DNA from: JAPPLB01 sp965218555
GTDB lineage: Bacteria > Acidobacteriota > Terriglobia > Bryobacterales > UBA6623
Length of the DNA: 64,000 bases
Assembly: GCA_965218555.1 (NCBI GenBank)
Contig: OZ244625.1
Span: 4,712,001 to 4,776,000 of the forward strand
Direction: 5' to 3'
Shown here piece after piece: positions 1 through 11,503 of this stretch. Each line of letters starts with the position of its first letter. Within the stretch, counting starts at the first letter, position 1. The notes under the pieces were generated by a model. That model did not search any database, was not told the origin of the DNA, and saw only the letters and a list, made by a program, of their open reading frames with translations. A program made the position numbers and the translations under genes.

Positions 1-398
1 GCATGATCTTCTTCACCACCGGTCAATGCGCCCTCTGCCACATCGGCCGAAACTTCACCGACGGGGATTTCCACAACATCGGGACCGCTACCGAAAACGA
101 CAAGGGACGCTACGCCGTTACCAAAGACGAAGCGGAAATGGGCATGTTCAAGACGCCTTCCCTCCGAAACTGGAAGGGCCGCGAGCCGTTCATGCACGAC
201 GGCCGCTTCGCCACGATGCGCGACGTGGTCGATTTCTACAGCAAGCCGCAAGACAGCGGGATTGGTGAGACGGAGATCGATCCGCTCGAGCTCGGCGACG
301 ATGAGAAAATCGACCTTCTCGCCTTCATGGAAGCGCTCAACGGCTCTTGGCCGGACCTCACACCGTTCGAGGCGGCCTGGCGGAAGTTGGTTGAATAG
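1..398 (+). CDS. Cytochrome c peroxidase / MauG-like dihaem protein, C-terminal part (cut by window edge)
   Basis: The frame is open to the left edge, so the visible 131 residues are the C-terminal part of a larger protein. Near the beginning of the visible part is a haem-binding CxxCH motif (CALCH). It is followed by a KTPSLRN segment and a MHDGRFATMRDVVDFY segment, which are the distal-haem signature of the bacterial dihaem cytochrome c peroxidase/MauG family. These are periplasmic and either reduce peroxide or carry out long-range oxidation of a partner. The N-terminal haem domain lies outside the window. A short gap separates it from the exported hydrolase downstream. Family assignment is firm; the substrate is unknown. 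Confidence 0.85.
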   Translation, partial: MIFFTTGQCALCHIGRNFTDGDFHNIGTATENDKGRYAVTKDEAEMGMFKTPSLRNWKGREPFMHDGRFATMRDVVDFYSKPQDSGIGETEIDPLELGDDEKIDLLAFMEALNGSWPDLTPFEAAWRKLVE

Positions 399-470
399 AG
401 TCGGCTCTGCACGAGCGTCGGGCATCCCGCTTGGACGATCGACCTGCGCCGGATCGGATAGAATCCCATC

Positions 471-1460
471 ATGATTCGCATCGCGTTCTTACTGCTTCTC
501 GCCGTATCCACCGCCGCGGCGCAGAGCGAGCCCTTCGCGGCTGTCGCTCGCAAGACGTTCATCGACCTGCTGAAGTTGCCGCAGGAGCACCCCACGGTAG
601 ACGTGGCGGCGCACGGGACACGAACCGAGGAAGGCCTGATCATCGAAGACATCTCGTGGAAATCGCTCGATGAGGAGACGGTTCCCGCCTTTGTCGTAAG
701 GCCCGCGAAGATCGACGGGCGGCTGCCCGCGGTCATCTGCCTGCACGGTTCGAGCGGCAGCAGGGACGCGATGGTCACGAAGGAGTTCGGCCCCGGAGAG
801 TGGGTGCGCTACGGCCGCGACAAGCCCCACACGCGAATGCTGGGGTGGGCTCGTGAACTCGCGCGGCGCGGCTATGTCGCGCTCTCGATGACCCAACGCG
901 GTCTCGACCGGCGCGGCCCACCGATCAACACGCAATCCAACGTACTTCTGACGCGGAATCGCACCGGCATGGGGGCTGTGCTGCATGAAATCCGGCAGGC
1001 GGTAAGCTGGTTGGTCGAGCGCCCGGACGTCGACCCGAAGCGGATCGGCGCGACGGGCATGTCGTTCGGGGGTATTACCTCTTTCTACATGTGGGTGATC
1101 GATGAACGCATCGCGGCTGCCGCTCCCCTTTGCGGCGGAGTGGGGTCCGTGGATGTGTTCGCTCGCAAGGGCCGGATCAGTTATCACGGCACCTATTGGT
1201 GGGTTCCCGGAATGCTGGCCAAAGGTGACCAGGCGGACTTCGCGGCGGCGATTGCGCCCAAACCGCTGATGCTCTGGGCGCCGACCGAAGATGTCGGAAT
1301 GCCGAAGGAGGGCGTCGATCAGTTTGTCGCCACGGTGCGCCCTGCTTTCGAGCGCGCCGGTAAACCCTCGTCGTTTATCGTTCATCAGCAGCCGGGCGGC
1401 CACTCCTTCACCATCGCCGCTTTTGAGGCGATGGTCGAATTCTTCAACGAACACCTGTAA
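471..1460 (+). CDS. Exported alpha/beta hydrolase (dienelactone-hydrolase/acetyl-xylan-esterase-like)
   Basis: A 329-residue protein with a clear N-terminal signal peptide (MIRIAFLLLLAVSTAAAQ), so it probably acts in the periplasm or outside the cell. The nucleophile elbow GMSFGG places the catalytic serine at about residue 198. An early LHGSSGS segment fits the oxyanion region, and GGHSF near the C terminus supplies the histidine; an Asp near the APTEDVG segment could complete the triad. This is the pattern of prolyl-oligopeptidase/dienelactone-hydrolase folds that often cleave esters on plant or algal glycans. It sits just before the PQQ dehydrogenase in the same direction. The exact ester substrate cannot be told from sequence. 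Confidence 0.85.
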   Translation: MIRIAFLLLLAVSTAAAQSEPFAAVARKTFIDLLKLPQEHPTVDVAAHGTRTEEGLIIEDISWKSLDEETVPAFVVRPAKIDGRLPAVICLHGSSGSRDAMVTKEFGPGEWVRYGRDKPHTRMLGWARELARRGYVALSMTQRGLDRRGPPINTQSNVLLTRNRTGMGAVLHEIRQAVSWLVERPDVDPKRIGATGMSFGGITSFYMWVIDERIAAAAPLCGGVGSVDVFARKGRISYHGTYWWVPGMLAKGDQADFAAAIAPKPLMLWAPTEDVGMPKEGVDQFVATVRPAFERAGKPSSFIVHQQPGGHSFTIAAFEAMVEFFNEHL

Positions 1461-1559
1461 TGCCCGGCCGCCGCGGTGCCATCGTTGGTCGGCGAGCCTC
1501 GCGGCGCGGCCGGTCGCATGTTTTCGATCCGGGATATAAAATATTTGTTCCCAACCCTC

Positions 1560-3263
1560 ATGAACCGTATCGGTGATTCAACTACCGCATTCAAGGCCGG
1601 CGTGACATCGGGCCTTATGGCGGTGCTGCTATGCGGCCTCGCTTTTGGCGCCGAGGTGACGCCAAAGCGGCTGAATGAATCGCGGAGCGAACCCCATAAC
1701 TGGCTCACCTACTACGGCTCCTACGACGCATGGCGCTACAGCGAGCTCGATCAGGTCAACCGCGGTAACGTCAAGAAGCTGACTCCCGTCTGGACGTTCC
1801 AAACCGGCGAGATTGACGGCGGGCTGCAATCGTCACCCATCGTTGTTGACGGTGTCATGTACATCACCGGCGCCTGGAACCGCGTCTTCGCGATCGACGC
1901 CGTGACCGGCGAAGAGTTGTGGCACTACTACCACCCCCGGACCGAGGAGATTCCCGGTCTGTACGGCACCTGGAACCGCGGGGTTGCTGTCGGGCACGGC
2001 CTGGTGTTCATGGGGACGCTCGACAACAAGCTCGTGGCTCTCGACGCCGAGTCCGGCCGCGAGGTCTGGCAGGTCGAGATCGAGAACGCCAAACAGTGCG
2101 GCTGCAACATCACCGGCGCTCCTCTGATCGTCAAAGACAAGATCGTCACCGGCGTTACCGGCGGCGATTCAGCCCACCGAGGCTACATCAGCGCATTCGA
2201 CGCGAAGACGGGGCGGCACGCCTGGCGCTTCTGGACGATCCCCGGCCCCGGCGAGCCGGGTAACGATACCTGGAAGGGAGATAGCTGGAAGTTTGGCGGC
2301 GGCTCGAGCTGGATCACAGGGTCCTATGATCCCGAGCTCGACATTCTTTACTGGGGAGTGGGGAACCCGGCCGCGGATTTCTATGGCGAGTCCCGCAAAG
2401 GCGACAACCTCTACACGGATTCGATCGTGGCGCTCGATCCCGATACGGGCAAGCTGCTGTGGCACTATCAGGAGATTCCCTACGACGTTTGGGACTGGGA
2501 CAGCGCCTACGAGATCGTGCTCGTCGATCTTGATTACCGCGGCGAGAAGCGCAAGCTGCTGGTGAATCCCAACAAGGGCGGCTTCACCTGGGTGCTTGAT
2601 CGGACCAACGGCAAGTTCATCAATGCCTGGCCCTTGGCGGACAACATCGACTGGATCTCGGGCATTGACGAGAACGGTAAGCTCCTCGACCGCAAAGAGC
2701 CCAAGGTCGGCGAGACGATAAAGATGTGTCCATCAATTGGCGGCGGGCGGAGTTGGAATCACGGCGCCTACAGTCCCAAGACCGGTTGGTTCTATTCGAC
2801 AGGGATCGAGTGGTGCCAGGACGTGCTCTCCCGTGCCGAGGAACCGCGCGAGGGCATGACGTACTTTGGCGGCGAGTTCACCTTGGCCCATACCTACAAG
2901 GGCGAGCCCGGAGGACATCTTTCCGCCTACGATCCGATCACCGGGGAGCGGCATTGGCGGATCCACCACAAGTACCCGCTGCTCGCTTCGCAACTTGCCA
3001 CGGCAGGGAACCTTCTGTTCACGGGTGACGCAACCGGAAAAGCGTTCGCTCTCGATGCGGAAACCGGCAAGGAACTCTGGTCGTTTCGGACCGGATCAGG
3101 GATCCGCAGTTCGCCCATGACGTACGCGGTCAACGGCAGGCAGTACGTTGCAATCCCAAGCGGGTGGGGTTCGGCGCTGGCGGGATTGATCACGCAACTC
3201 TGGCCGGAGGCCGAGGACTTTCCGAGCGGCGCGACGCTGTTCGTGTTCGCTCTACCGGAGTAA
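1560..3263 (+). CDS. PQQ-dependent alcohol/sugar dehydrogenase (quinoprotein), lanthanide-type motif
   Basis: A beta-propeller quinoprotein of about 567 residues. The start at 1560 (MNRIGDST) is chosen because it is followed by a signal-peptide-like hydrophobic stretch; an upstream in-frame ATG at 1476 would add 28 unlikely residues. Repeated tryptophan-docking motifs (such as AxDAxTGxxxW) mark the propeller blades. A CxC pair at about residues 180-182 sits where many family members have the vicinal disulfide that covers PQQ. The catalytic Asp is in VWDWD (about residue 312), and a second Asp two residues on (about 314) is the position that distinguishes lanthanide-using enzymes such as XoxF and PedH from calcium enzymes. 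No haem domain is fused. The cytochrome just downstream, 8 bases away, is the likely electron acceptor. Confidence 0.9.
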   Translation: MNRIGDSTTAFKAGVTSGLMAVLLCGLAFGAEVTPKRLNESRSEPHNWLTYYGSYDAWRYSELDQVNRGNVKKLTPVWTFQTGEIDGGLQSSPIVVDGVMYITGAWNRVFAIDAVTGEELWHYYHPRTEEIPGLYGTWNRGVAVGHGLVFMGTLDNKLVALDAESGREVWQVEIENAKQCGCNITGAPLIVKDKIVTGVTGGDSAHRGYISAFDAKTGRHAWRFWTIPGPGEPGNDTWKGDSWKFGGGSSWITGSYDPELDILYWGVGNPAADFYGESRKGDNLYTDSIVALDPDTGKLLWHYQEIPYDVWDWDSAYEIVLVDLDYRGEKRKLLVNPNKGGFTWVLDRTNGKFINAWPLADNIDWISGIDENGKLLDRKEPKVGETIKMCPSIGGGRSWNHGAYSPKTGWFYSTGIEWCQDVLSRAEEPREGMTYFGGEFTLAHTYKGEPGGHLSAYDPITGERHWRIHHKYPLLASQLATAGNLLFTGDATGKAFALDAETGKELWSFRTGSGIRSSPMTYAVNGRQYVAIPSGWGSALAGLITQLWPEAEDFPSGATLFVFALPE

Positions 3264-3271
3264 CTTACTTG

Positions 3272-4153
3272 ATGGCCGGCATGATGCTTCGCAATCAATC
3301 CAATTCGCAGCTAGCGGCGGTCCGGGAAACTCGGCCGCTGCTGACGGTGATCGCTGTCGCCGCGATCTTCTCCGCAGGGGCCTTGACCGCCCAGACCACG
3401 GTGAATCTCAAGGATCCTGCCTTCATTGCCAATGGCGCCGCTCTTTTCGCACAGAACTGCGCGACCGGCTATTGCCACGGCTCCGAGGGCCGCGCCGCAC
3501 GCGGCCCCGACCTGCGCAACAAGGATTGGGACCCGCAGGCGCTCTACGACATCATTTACCGCGGCATGCCCGGCACGACCATGCCGCCCTGGAACAACAT
3601 CCTGCCGAGCGAGGATATCTGGGCGGCGACGGCTTATATCATCAGCCTCGGTCCGGGGAACCTCGCATCGTCAACGATCACGGTGGCGCGTTCGGGCAGT
3701 GGAGCGGACACTCTGACTGGCGACGCCAAGCGCGGCCACGATCTTTTCTTCGATCTGAACAACCAGAAGCGCTGCGCCGTCTGTCACAAGCTCGGAGGGA
3801 AAGGGACCGCCGTCGGTCCCGACCTCTCCTTGGCGGCGCCGCAAAAGTCGGCGGATGCGTTGATGACGGATATTCTTGACCCCGGTGCTTCGATCGCCGA
3901 GGGGTTTGACCAGGTTGTCGTAACGGCCGCGTCCGGTAAGACGGTCGCGGGCGTGAAGAAATCGGAGACGAATGACCGCATTCAGGTCTACGACAAGGAG
4001 GCCGTCCCGCCTCCGCTCCGCACTTTCTACAAGGACCAGGTCAACAAGGTCGAGAACCGGCAGGCTTCTTCCATGCCGGCGAACTACGAATCCATCTATG
4101 CGCGCGATGAGCTGGAAGCGATCGTGGCCTACCTGAAGTCGGGCAACTTCTGA
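3272..4153 (+). CDS. Dihaem c-type cytochrome, TIGR02603-like, partner of the PQQ dehydrogenase
   Basis: About 293 residues with an N-terminal export signal. The first haem site is CATGYCH (residues 63-69), a CX4CH motif rather than the usual CXXCH, followed by a GTTMPPW segment that offers the methionine ligand. The second is a normal CAVCH at about 168-172, followed by GPDL and a long C-terminal region ending in SSMPANY. That region resembles the Pirellula/Verrucomicrobium-type haem-binding domain. Starts at 3281 or 3284 are also possible. The tight spacing behind the quinoprotein gene indicates one transcript and an electron-transfer role in the periplasm. The CX4CH site needs confirmation that haem is really attached. 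Confidence 0.85.
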   Translation: MAGMMLRNQSNSQLAAVRETRPLLTVIAVAAIFSAGALTAQTTVNLKDPAFIANGAALFAQNCATGYCHGSEGRAARGPDLRNKDWDPQALYDIIYRGMPGTTMPPWNNILPSEDIWAATAYIISLGPGNLASSTITVARSGSGADTLTGDAKRGHDLFFDLNNQKRCAVCHKLGGKGTAVGPDLSLAAPQKSADALMTDILDPGASIAEGFDQVVVTAASGKTVAGVKKSETNDRIQVYDKEAVPPPLRTFYKDQVNKVENRQASSMPANYESIYARDELEAIVAYLKSGNF

Positions 4154-4257
4154 CCTGAAACATCCTCCTGATCAAGCGGCGTTGACACCGATCCGGATGT
4201 TTCCTGCTTGAATGATCCGCACACGAGCGGAGGAAAAACTAGCCCGCATGTCTCAGT

Positions 4258-4277
4258 GCGCCTCGAAAGGCGCTTTT
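4258..4277 (+). terminator. Intrinsic terminator after the dehydrogenase-cytochrome unit
   Basis: A six-pair GC stem (GCGCCT / AGGCGC) closed by a CGAA tetraloop is followed directly by TTTT. It lies between the cytochrome stop and the HAD phosphatase start, so it probably ends the upstream transcript. A weaker inverted repeat (GAAACATCC / GGATGTTTC, 4157-4202) precedes it with no T run. Confidence 0.6.
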
Positions 4278-4324
4278 CCTTAGCGGGTGTGAATCCCGTA
4301 GAGTAAGGGTTCGCTGACTGACCC

Positions 4325-5212
4325 ATGCCTGCTTGTCACACCCTCGAAGAGTTCCAGCGCGAGCATGATTTCTTCGTGGCCCTCGACTCCGACGGCTGTG
4401 TCTTCGACTCGATGGAGATCAAGCACAAGGAGTGTTTTACACCCGCCTTCATCAAGATCTGGAACCTTCAAGCCGCTGCGAAGTATGCGCGGCAGGTCTG
4501 GGAGTTTGCCAACCTCTATTCCGTCGATCGCGGCATGAACCGCTTCCCGGTTCTGATCAAGTCCCTGGACTTGCTCAGCGACTACCCCGAAGCCATGCGC
4601 CGAGGCATCGAGATCTCCGATCTTGAACCGCTGCGGGACTTCGTGACTTCCGGACTGCCGCCGAGCAACGCGTCGCTCGAGCAAGTGCTCCAACAGAAAA
4701 CCGATCCCGTGCTGGCCCGCACGATGACATGGAGCCTCGCCGTCAACGCCGCGATCGCCGACATGGTGAGCGGCGTGCCTCCCTTCCCCAACGTGGTCGA
4801 GTGCCTCGACCGCATCACCGCCTCCGCCGACCTCGCCGTAGTCTCCGGCACGCCCGGCGAAGCACTGCGCCGAGAATGGGACGAGCATCAGATCGACCAC
4901 TATCCAGCCATCATCGCCGGCCAGGAACTCGGCAAAAAGACCGAGCACCTCAGCGTGCTGACCGCGGGCAAGGGCTATGCCGGCGACTGCATGCTGATGA
5001 TCGGCGACGCCCCCGGCGACCTCAAGGCCGCCCGCGCCAATTGCGTCATGTTCTACCCAGTCAACCCGGGCCACGAAGAAGACTCCTGGCAGCGCCTTCG
5101 CGGCGAAGCGCTCGACCGCTTCTTTGCCGGCTCCTACGGAGGAGACTACGAAGCCGCTCGCATCGCCGAGTTCGAGAAGCTGCTTCCCGAGACCCCGCCC
5201 TGGAAGCATTGA
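4325..5212 (+). CDS. HAD-superfamily phosphatase
   Basis: A 295-residue haloacid-dehalogenase-like hydrolase. Motif I is DSDGCVF (the nucleophile Asp and the +2 acid/base Asp). Motif II is the Thr/Ser of VVSGTPGE, a lysine in the GKKTEH segment serves motif III, and the MIGDAPGD segment is the acidic motif IV. A large alpha-helical cap lies between motifs I and II. Such enzymes dephosphorylate small sugar phosphates in the cytosol. An aldehyde dehydrogenase follows on the same strand after about 270 bases, and the pair may serve a sugar-acid or aldehyde route. No substrate can be assigned. Confidence 0.8.
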   Translation: MPACHTLEEFQREHDFFVALDSDGCVFDSMEIKHKECFTPAFIKIWNLQAAAKYARQVWEFANLYSVDRGMNRFPVLIKSLDLLSDYPEAMRRGIEISDLEPLRDFVTSGLPPSNASLEQVLQQKTDPVLARTMTWSLAVNAAIADMVSGVPPFPNVVECLDRITASADLAVVSGTPGEALRREWDEHQIDHYPAIIAGQELGKKTEHLSVLTAGKGYAGDCMLMIGDAPGDLKAARANCVMFYPVNPGHEEDSWQRLRGEALDRFFAGSYGGDYEAARIAEFEKLLPETPPWKH

Positions 5213-5481
5213 TGTTCATATGGCGCAGCCTGCCCTCCGAAAGCGAGTGCGTTAGAGAACATCCACGGTGGCAAAGACGGATTCGATCCTCTACCGTGGC
5301 GGCGTTGCCTCGGCTCGGTTTATCGTCCGGATTACGCGCTGATGGGCTGCGGAATGCAATGGCCCCCACTCGTCAGCTTCAGTGCCGCTCCCCTGCCCCC
5401 CTTGCGTCTTGGCGCACGCTCCACCGAAACTGAAGAATCGCAAATCAGGCGCGGCCGGCGTCTCACAGAAGGAACCTGCAC

Positions 5482-6912
5482 ATGATCCACGTACCACTCA
5501 TCCGTTGGGGAGAGCCCTATCAGAGCATGGACGTCGACAAGGTCGTCCACTTCAACACCGGTGAGCCGATCGCCGAGGTGAGCCAAGCCCTGCCCGGCAT
5601 GGTGCGGCGCGACATGCGCAAGACAAAAGCCGCTCGCGGCATCCTGCGCGAGATTCCCTGCCGCCGCTTGATCGAGATGGTCCAGAAGGCCGGTGAACTC
5701 TTCATGTCCGTAGAACTGCCGCTCGGCGACAGTTCGCAAACGCCGGATGATTTCGTCCTTCAGCAATCGGCCACAACCGGCCTGCCCGAACACATGTGCC
5801 GCAAGAACATGGACAAGATCGCGTTCGTGCTCAGCCAGATGGATCGCATTCTCGATTCGCTCACGCGCGGACTCGATCTGGACATCCTCACGAAGGGGCA
5901 CGGCTTTGACGCCGCAGGCCGACTGCTCAGCTACCAGTCGCAGACCGACGTGCTCGGCATGGTGCTGCCGAGCAACTCGCCCGGCGTGCATACGCTCTGG
6001 ATGCCCGTCATCCCGATGCAGATCGGCCTTGTCCTCAAGCCCGGCCCACAGGAGCCGTGGACGCCCTACCGCATGACCCAGGCCATGATCCAGGCGGGCG
6101 TGCCGGCGCAGGCCTTCTCCATCTACGCGGGTGCAGGCGATGTCGGCGCGGCCGTGCTCCAGTCCTGCCGCCGAACGATGCTGTTCGGCAGCCAGGCCAC
6201 GGTCGACCAGCACGCCGGCAACCCCGGCATCCAAGTCCACGGGCCCGGCTACAGCAAGATTCTCGTCGGCGGCGACGAGGTGGATCACTGGGAGAAGTAC
6301 CTCGACCTCTTCGTCAGCAGCATCGCTCTCAACAGCGGACGCAGTTGCATCAACTGCTCCGGTATTTGGGTCCCTCGCCACGGCAGGGCCATCGCCGAGG
6401 CCATTGCGCAGGAACTGGCGAAGATCGAAGCCCTTCCACCCGAACATCCGGAAGCCGCTTTGGCCGCCTTCACCGTTCCCGGCGTTCCCGAAGCCGTATC
6501 CGCGGCGATCGACGCGGACCTCGAGGCCACCGGCTCCGACGATCTCGTCCAGAAAGTACGGGGCAAATCGCGCGCCATCTCCCGCGAGCACTGCGGCTAT
6601 CTGCTGCCGACGCTTGCCTACTGCGCCTCCCCGCAAGAACCGATCGCGAAAAAAGAGTTCATGTTCCCGTTCGCGACCGTGGTCGAATGTCCGCAGGACG
6701 AGATGCTGGCGAACATCGGCCCCACGCTGGTTTGCAGCGGCATCACCCAAGATCCCGAGTTCCAGCGGGCGCTGCTCGATTCCGATGACATCGACCGCTT
6801 GAACCTGGGCGCCATCCCGACAACGAAGCTCGACTGGTTGCAGCCCCACGAGGGCAACATTGTCGAGTTCCTCTACCGCGCTCGAGCGTTCCAATCAGCC
6901 TCGGCGGCTTAG
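5482..6912 (+). CDS. Aldehyde dehydrogenase family protein
   Basis: A 476-residue NAD(P)-dependent aldehyde dehydrogenase fold. The catalytic cysteine lies in NSGRSCINCSG, about residue 289. The Rossmann region around VLPSNSPGVHTLW and the LKPGPQEPW segment match the cofactor-binding part of the family. The usual catalytic Glu is less obvious, and the sequence is divergent from classic aldehyde dehydrogenases, so an acylating or phosphate-dependent role is possible. It is the last intact metabolic gene before the defence island: the decayed hsdR copy begins about 40 bases after its stop codon. Confidence 0.8.
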   Translation: MIHVPLIRWGEPYQSMDVDKVVHFNTGEPIAEVSQALPGMVRRDMRKTKAARGILREIPCRRLIEMVQKAGELFMSVELPLGDSSQTPDDFVLQQSATTGLPEHMCRKNMDKIAFVLSQMDRILDSLTRGLDLDILTKGHGFDAAGRLLSYQSQTDVLGMVLPSNSPGVHTLWMPVIPMQIGLVLKPGPQEPWTPYRMTQAMIQAGVPAQAFSIYAGAGDVGAAVLQSCRRTMLFGSQATVDQHAGNPGIQVHGPGYSKILVGGDEVDHWEKYLDLFVSSIALNSGRSCINCSGIWVPRHGRAIAEAIAQELAKIEALPPEHPEAALAAFTVPGVPEAVSAAIDADLEATGSDDLVQKVRGKSRAISREHCGYLLPTLAYCASPQEPIAKKEFMFPFATVVECPQDEMLANIGPTLVCSGITQDPEFQRALLDSDDIDRLNLGAIPTTKLDWLQPHEGNIVEFLYRARAFQSASAA

Positions 6913-6952
6913 GCCCGCATCGATGTCGACGAACTCCCTTTCTCGGGCGGTC

Positions 6953-7160
6953 GCCTTCAGCCGCTCGATGATCTGACGGACCGCGTCGGAACCCAACCAT
7001 GGGTTGCATGTGATGAGCTTCACTTTGAGGCGCCTCGGAACAGCATCCCGGCCTCACCGCCGCGTTTGCGCATCGCGGCTTGCGGCTTCAGCGGCGTCCA
7101 GCCGATCTCCGCCGCGCGGCAGACCATCGGAAACGGGAGATCGGTCACAACGCCACAGGA
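6953..7160 (-). pseudogene. Relic of the 5-prime end of a second hsdR gene
   Basis: This stretch is a diverged copy of the first coding part of the intact hsdR further right (compare about 11165-11390). Long blocks match with scattered substitutions and small deletions, for example around the shared blocks CGGAACAGCATCCCGGCCTC and AGCCGCTCGATGA. No open reading frame survives. It reads on the minus strand like the intact copy and marks the left boundary of the island, directly after the aldehyde dehydrogenase gene. Confidence 0.75.
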
Positions 7161-7190
7161 CCTCATGCGCCATTGCCTACCAGCATTGCC

Positions 7191-7517
7191 TCAAGCTGGA
7201 ACGCGGTAGATGCGCCTTTGCAGGTCTCCGGACAGAACGGAAACCACGCCGGGGACAAGCGGTTGCAACTCCTGTAAACGGTTTCGGGCGGCGATCATGA
7301 TGATGACCGGTAGCGGCAGGGTGTCCGGGTTCTGCTCGTGCGCGATACCTTGGTCCACGGTGACGAGGACATCGAATGCGTGATCGGCCGCAAGGCGCAG
7401 CAGATCGCCGTTGCTGCTGCCCGCCCAACCCATCTGCTGCACCGTGCGCACATCGAATGGACCGGGGAAAAACGAATCGAGCCGCCGTGGTACGGATTCG
7501 TCAAGCAGCAGCTTCAT
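7191..7517 (-). CDS. DUF5615 PIN-like toxin candidate
   Basis: A 108-residue protein beginning MKLLLDESVPRRL, with an internal DVLVTVDQGIAHEQN segment and an LPVIIMIAARNR segment. These are the conserved acidic positions of the DUF5615 PIN-like family, which are putative ribonucleases. Its start overlaps the end of the DUF433 gene by 17 bases, the usual toxin-antitoxin order. A short sequence at its 3-prime end resembles the last codons of a DUF433 gene, hinting that the pair was duplicated and trimmed. It appears intact. Confidence 0.75.
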   Translation of the reverse strand: MKLLLDESVPRRLDSFFPGPFDVRTVQQMGWAGSSNGDLLRLAADHAFDVLVTVDQGIAHEQNPDTLPLPVIIMIAARNRLQELQPLVPGVVSVLSGDLQRRIYRVPA

Positions 7518-7725
7518 TCCCTGTGCCTACCAGCATCGCCTTGGCGCGTTCGAGCAATGCTATGGCTTGGTCCCGCGATACCGTGGGGTAGTCTTCCAGG
7601 AATTCGTCGAGCCGGTCGCCCGCCTCCAGATGCTCCATCAGGATGCGCACCGGAACCCTGGTCCCCGAAAACACAGGAGTCCCGCCCAGGACGTCCGGAT
7701 TCCTGTCGATGAGAGTGTCGGTCAT
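7501..7725 (-). CDS. DUF433 antitoxin-like protein
   Basis: A 74-residue protein. The start at 7725 (MTDTLIDRNP) is chosen because the conserved family core follows at once: GTPVFSGTRVPV, then a LEDYPTVSRDQAIALLERA helix. DUF433 proteins are small winged-helix proteins that usually precede a DUF5615 PIN-like partner and are taken as antitoxins that also repress their own promoter. Here the partner follows with a 17-base overlap. An in-frame extension upstream to 7977 looks like decayed vapC sequence read on the other strand and is not used. Confidence 0.75.
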   Translation of the reverse strand: MTDTLIDRNPDVLGGTPVFSGTRVPVRILMEHLEAGDRLDEFLEDYPTVSRDQAIALLERAKAMLVGTGNEAAA

Positions 7726-7817
7726 TGCTCTCTCCTCCGGGAACTCGGCCACGACTATGGCATCGTAGCACTGTGCATCCTGCGAATGATTGCCTGCGGG
7801 AGGATCCGTCTTCGGAT

Positions 7818-8030
7818 GGCCTTCACAGATAATCACTCGTTCCGGGCGCGCCGGGCGATTACGGATGAAGCGAACGACGTGCTCGTCAGCACGGCCTGAG
7901 CCTGGGAGATCGCCGCCAAACATCGCCTCGGCAAGCTGCAAAGCATTGAGGCGGTCCCGCTGGATATTGCCGGCCAAGGCTTCGAAGAGTTGGCGATCAC
8001 CGTAGACGCCGCCGGGCGATCACGTCAAGC
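7818..8030 (+). pseudogene. Relic of a vapC PIN toxin gene
   Basis: Read on the plus strand, this region encodes ITDEANDVLVSTA, a stop codon, then AWEIAAKHRLGKL. It aligns with the intact VapC at 11741-12127 (NDVMVSAASAWEIATKHRL), with the stop (TGA, 7897-7899) replacing the serine. After the matching stretch DIAGQGFEELAITV, which lacks a few residues, the frame is lost. It is the vapC counterpart of the decayed hsdR copy to its left, so the whole left flank looks like an old duplicate of the right half of the island. Confidence 0.75.
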
Positions 8031-8149
8031 CGTGTCCAGACATGCATCGACTTCCGCGTCGGGCGTGAGAACTCCCGCCGAACGGCGCGTCATTGCATGA
8101 TGTCAGCAGAAAGCCGTCAGGCATCGGCGGGGTGAGGACGGTGCGCCAG

Positions 8150-8435
8150 TCATCTCCTTACATCGTGGCTTTTCCAATCGGGGACGTGGGCCGTCATCAA
8201 TGCCTTGAAGAGCTTGCCGTGGTTGGGGACGCGGAGGTGCAGCAGTTCGTGCGCGATGACGAAGTCCTGGAAGCCTGATGGCTTATCGACCAGATCGGCG
8301 GCCAGGGTGACGATGCCCGATGTCGAGCAGGAGCCCCACTTCCGCGTCATGCGCTGAACGCGAACCAGCCGCGGCCGGACGTTCAATCGCCGCGCCCAGC
8401 ATTCGACGCGGTTGCAAATGACCGCGCGCCGTTCG

Positions 8436-8449
<14 letters not shown>
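8150..8449 (-). CDS. YgjP-like (DUF45) zinc metallopeptidase
   Basis: A 99-residue protein with the zinc signature HELLHLRVPNHGKLF: HExxH followed by a further His, as in the YgjP/WLM/SprT-like metallopeptidase families. An upstream KWGSCS motif is typical of the DUF45 group. It is shorter than the usual form of about 230 residues and keeps only the catalytic C-terminal part. The gene overlaps the end of hsdR by 14 bases and is translationally coupled to it. DUF45 genes often follow type I hsdR, where their role is unproven; turnover of restriction subunits is one idea. Confidence 0.8.
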
Positions 8450-11387
<2,938 letters not shown>

Positions 11388-11445
11388 GCCGATCTCCCCT
11401 TGTTCAACCTTCGAGAGGTGAATCTATGCGGTCGAGGTTGGCCGC

Positions 11446-11483
11446 TTGACACAACATCAATATTAGTCATATACTTAGCTAAT
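11446..11483 (+). promoter_or_regulatory. Promoter and possible operator of vapBC
   Basis: A TTGACA -35 box (11446-11451) and TATACT -10 box (11470-11475) are 18 bases apart, just upstream of vapB. An inverted repeat ATTAG (11462-11466) / CTAAT (11479-11483) straddles the -10 box, which would suit autorepression by the VapB-VapC complex. The divergent hsdR gene starts about 60 bases to the left. Confidence 0.55.
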
Positions 11484-11503
11484 CTTGTTGCTGGGAACCA
11501 GTG

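Noticed and set aside
5332..6894. Long minus-strand open frame opposite the aldehyde dehydrogenase
   Set aside because: The plus frame carries the catalytic motif; the minus frame has no recognisable family.
6912..8100. Active second restriction locus
   Set aside because: hsdR and vapC pieces here have no open frames; only the DUF433/DUF5615 pair is intact.
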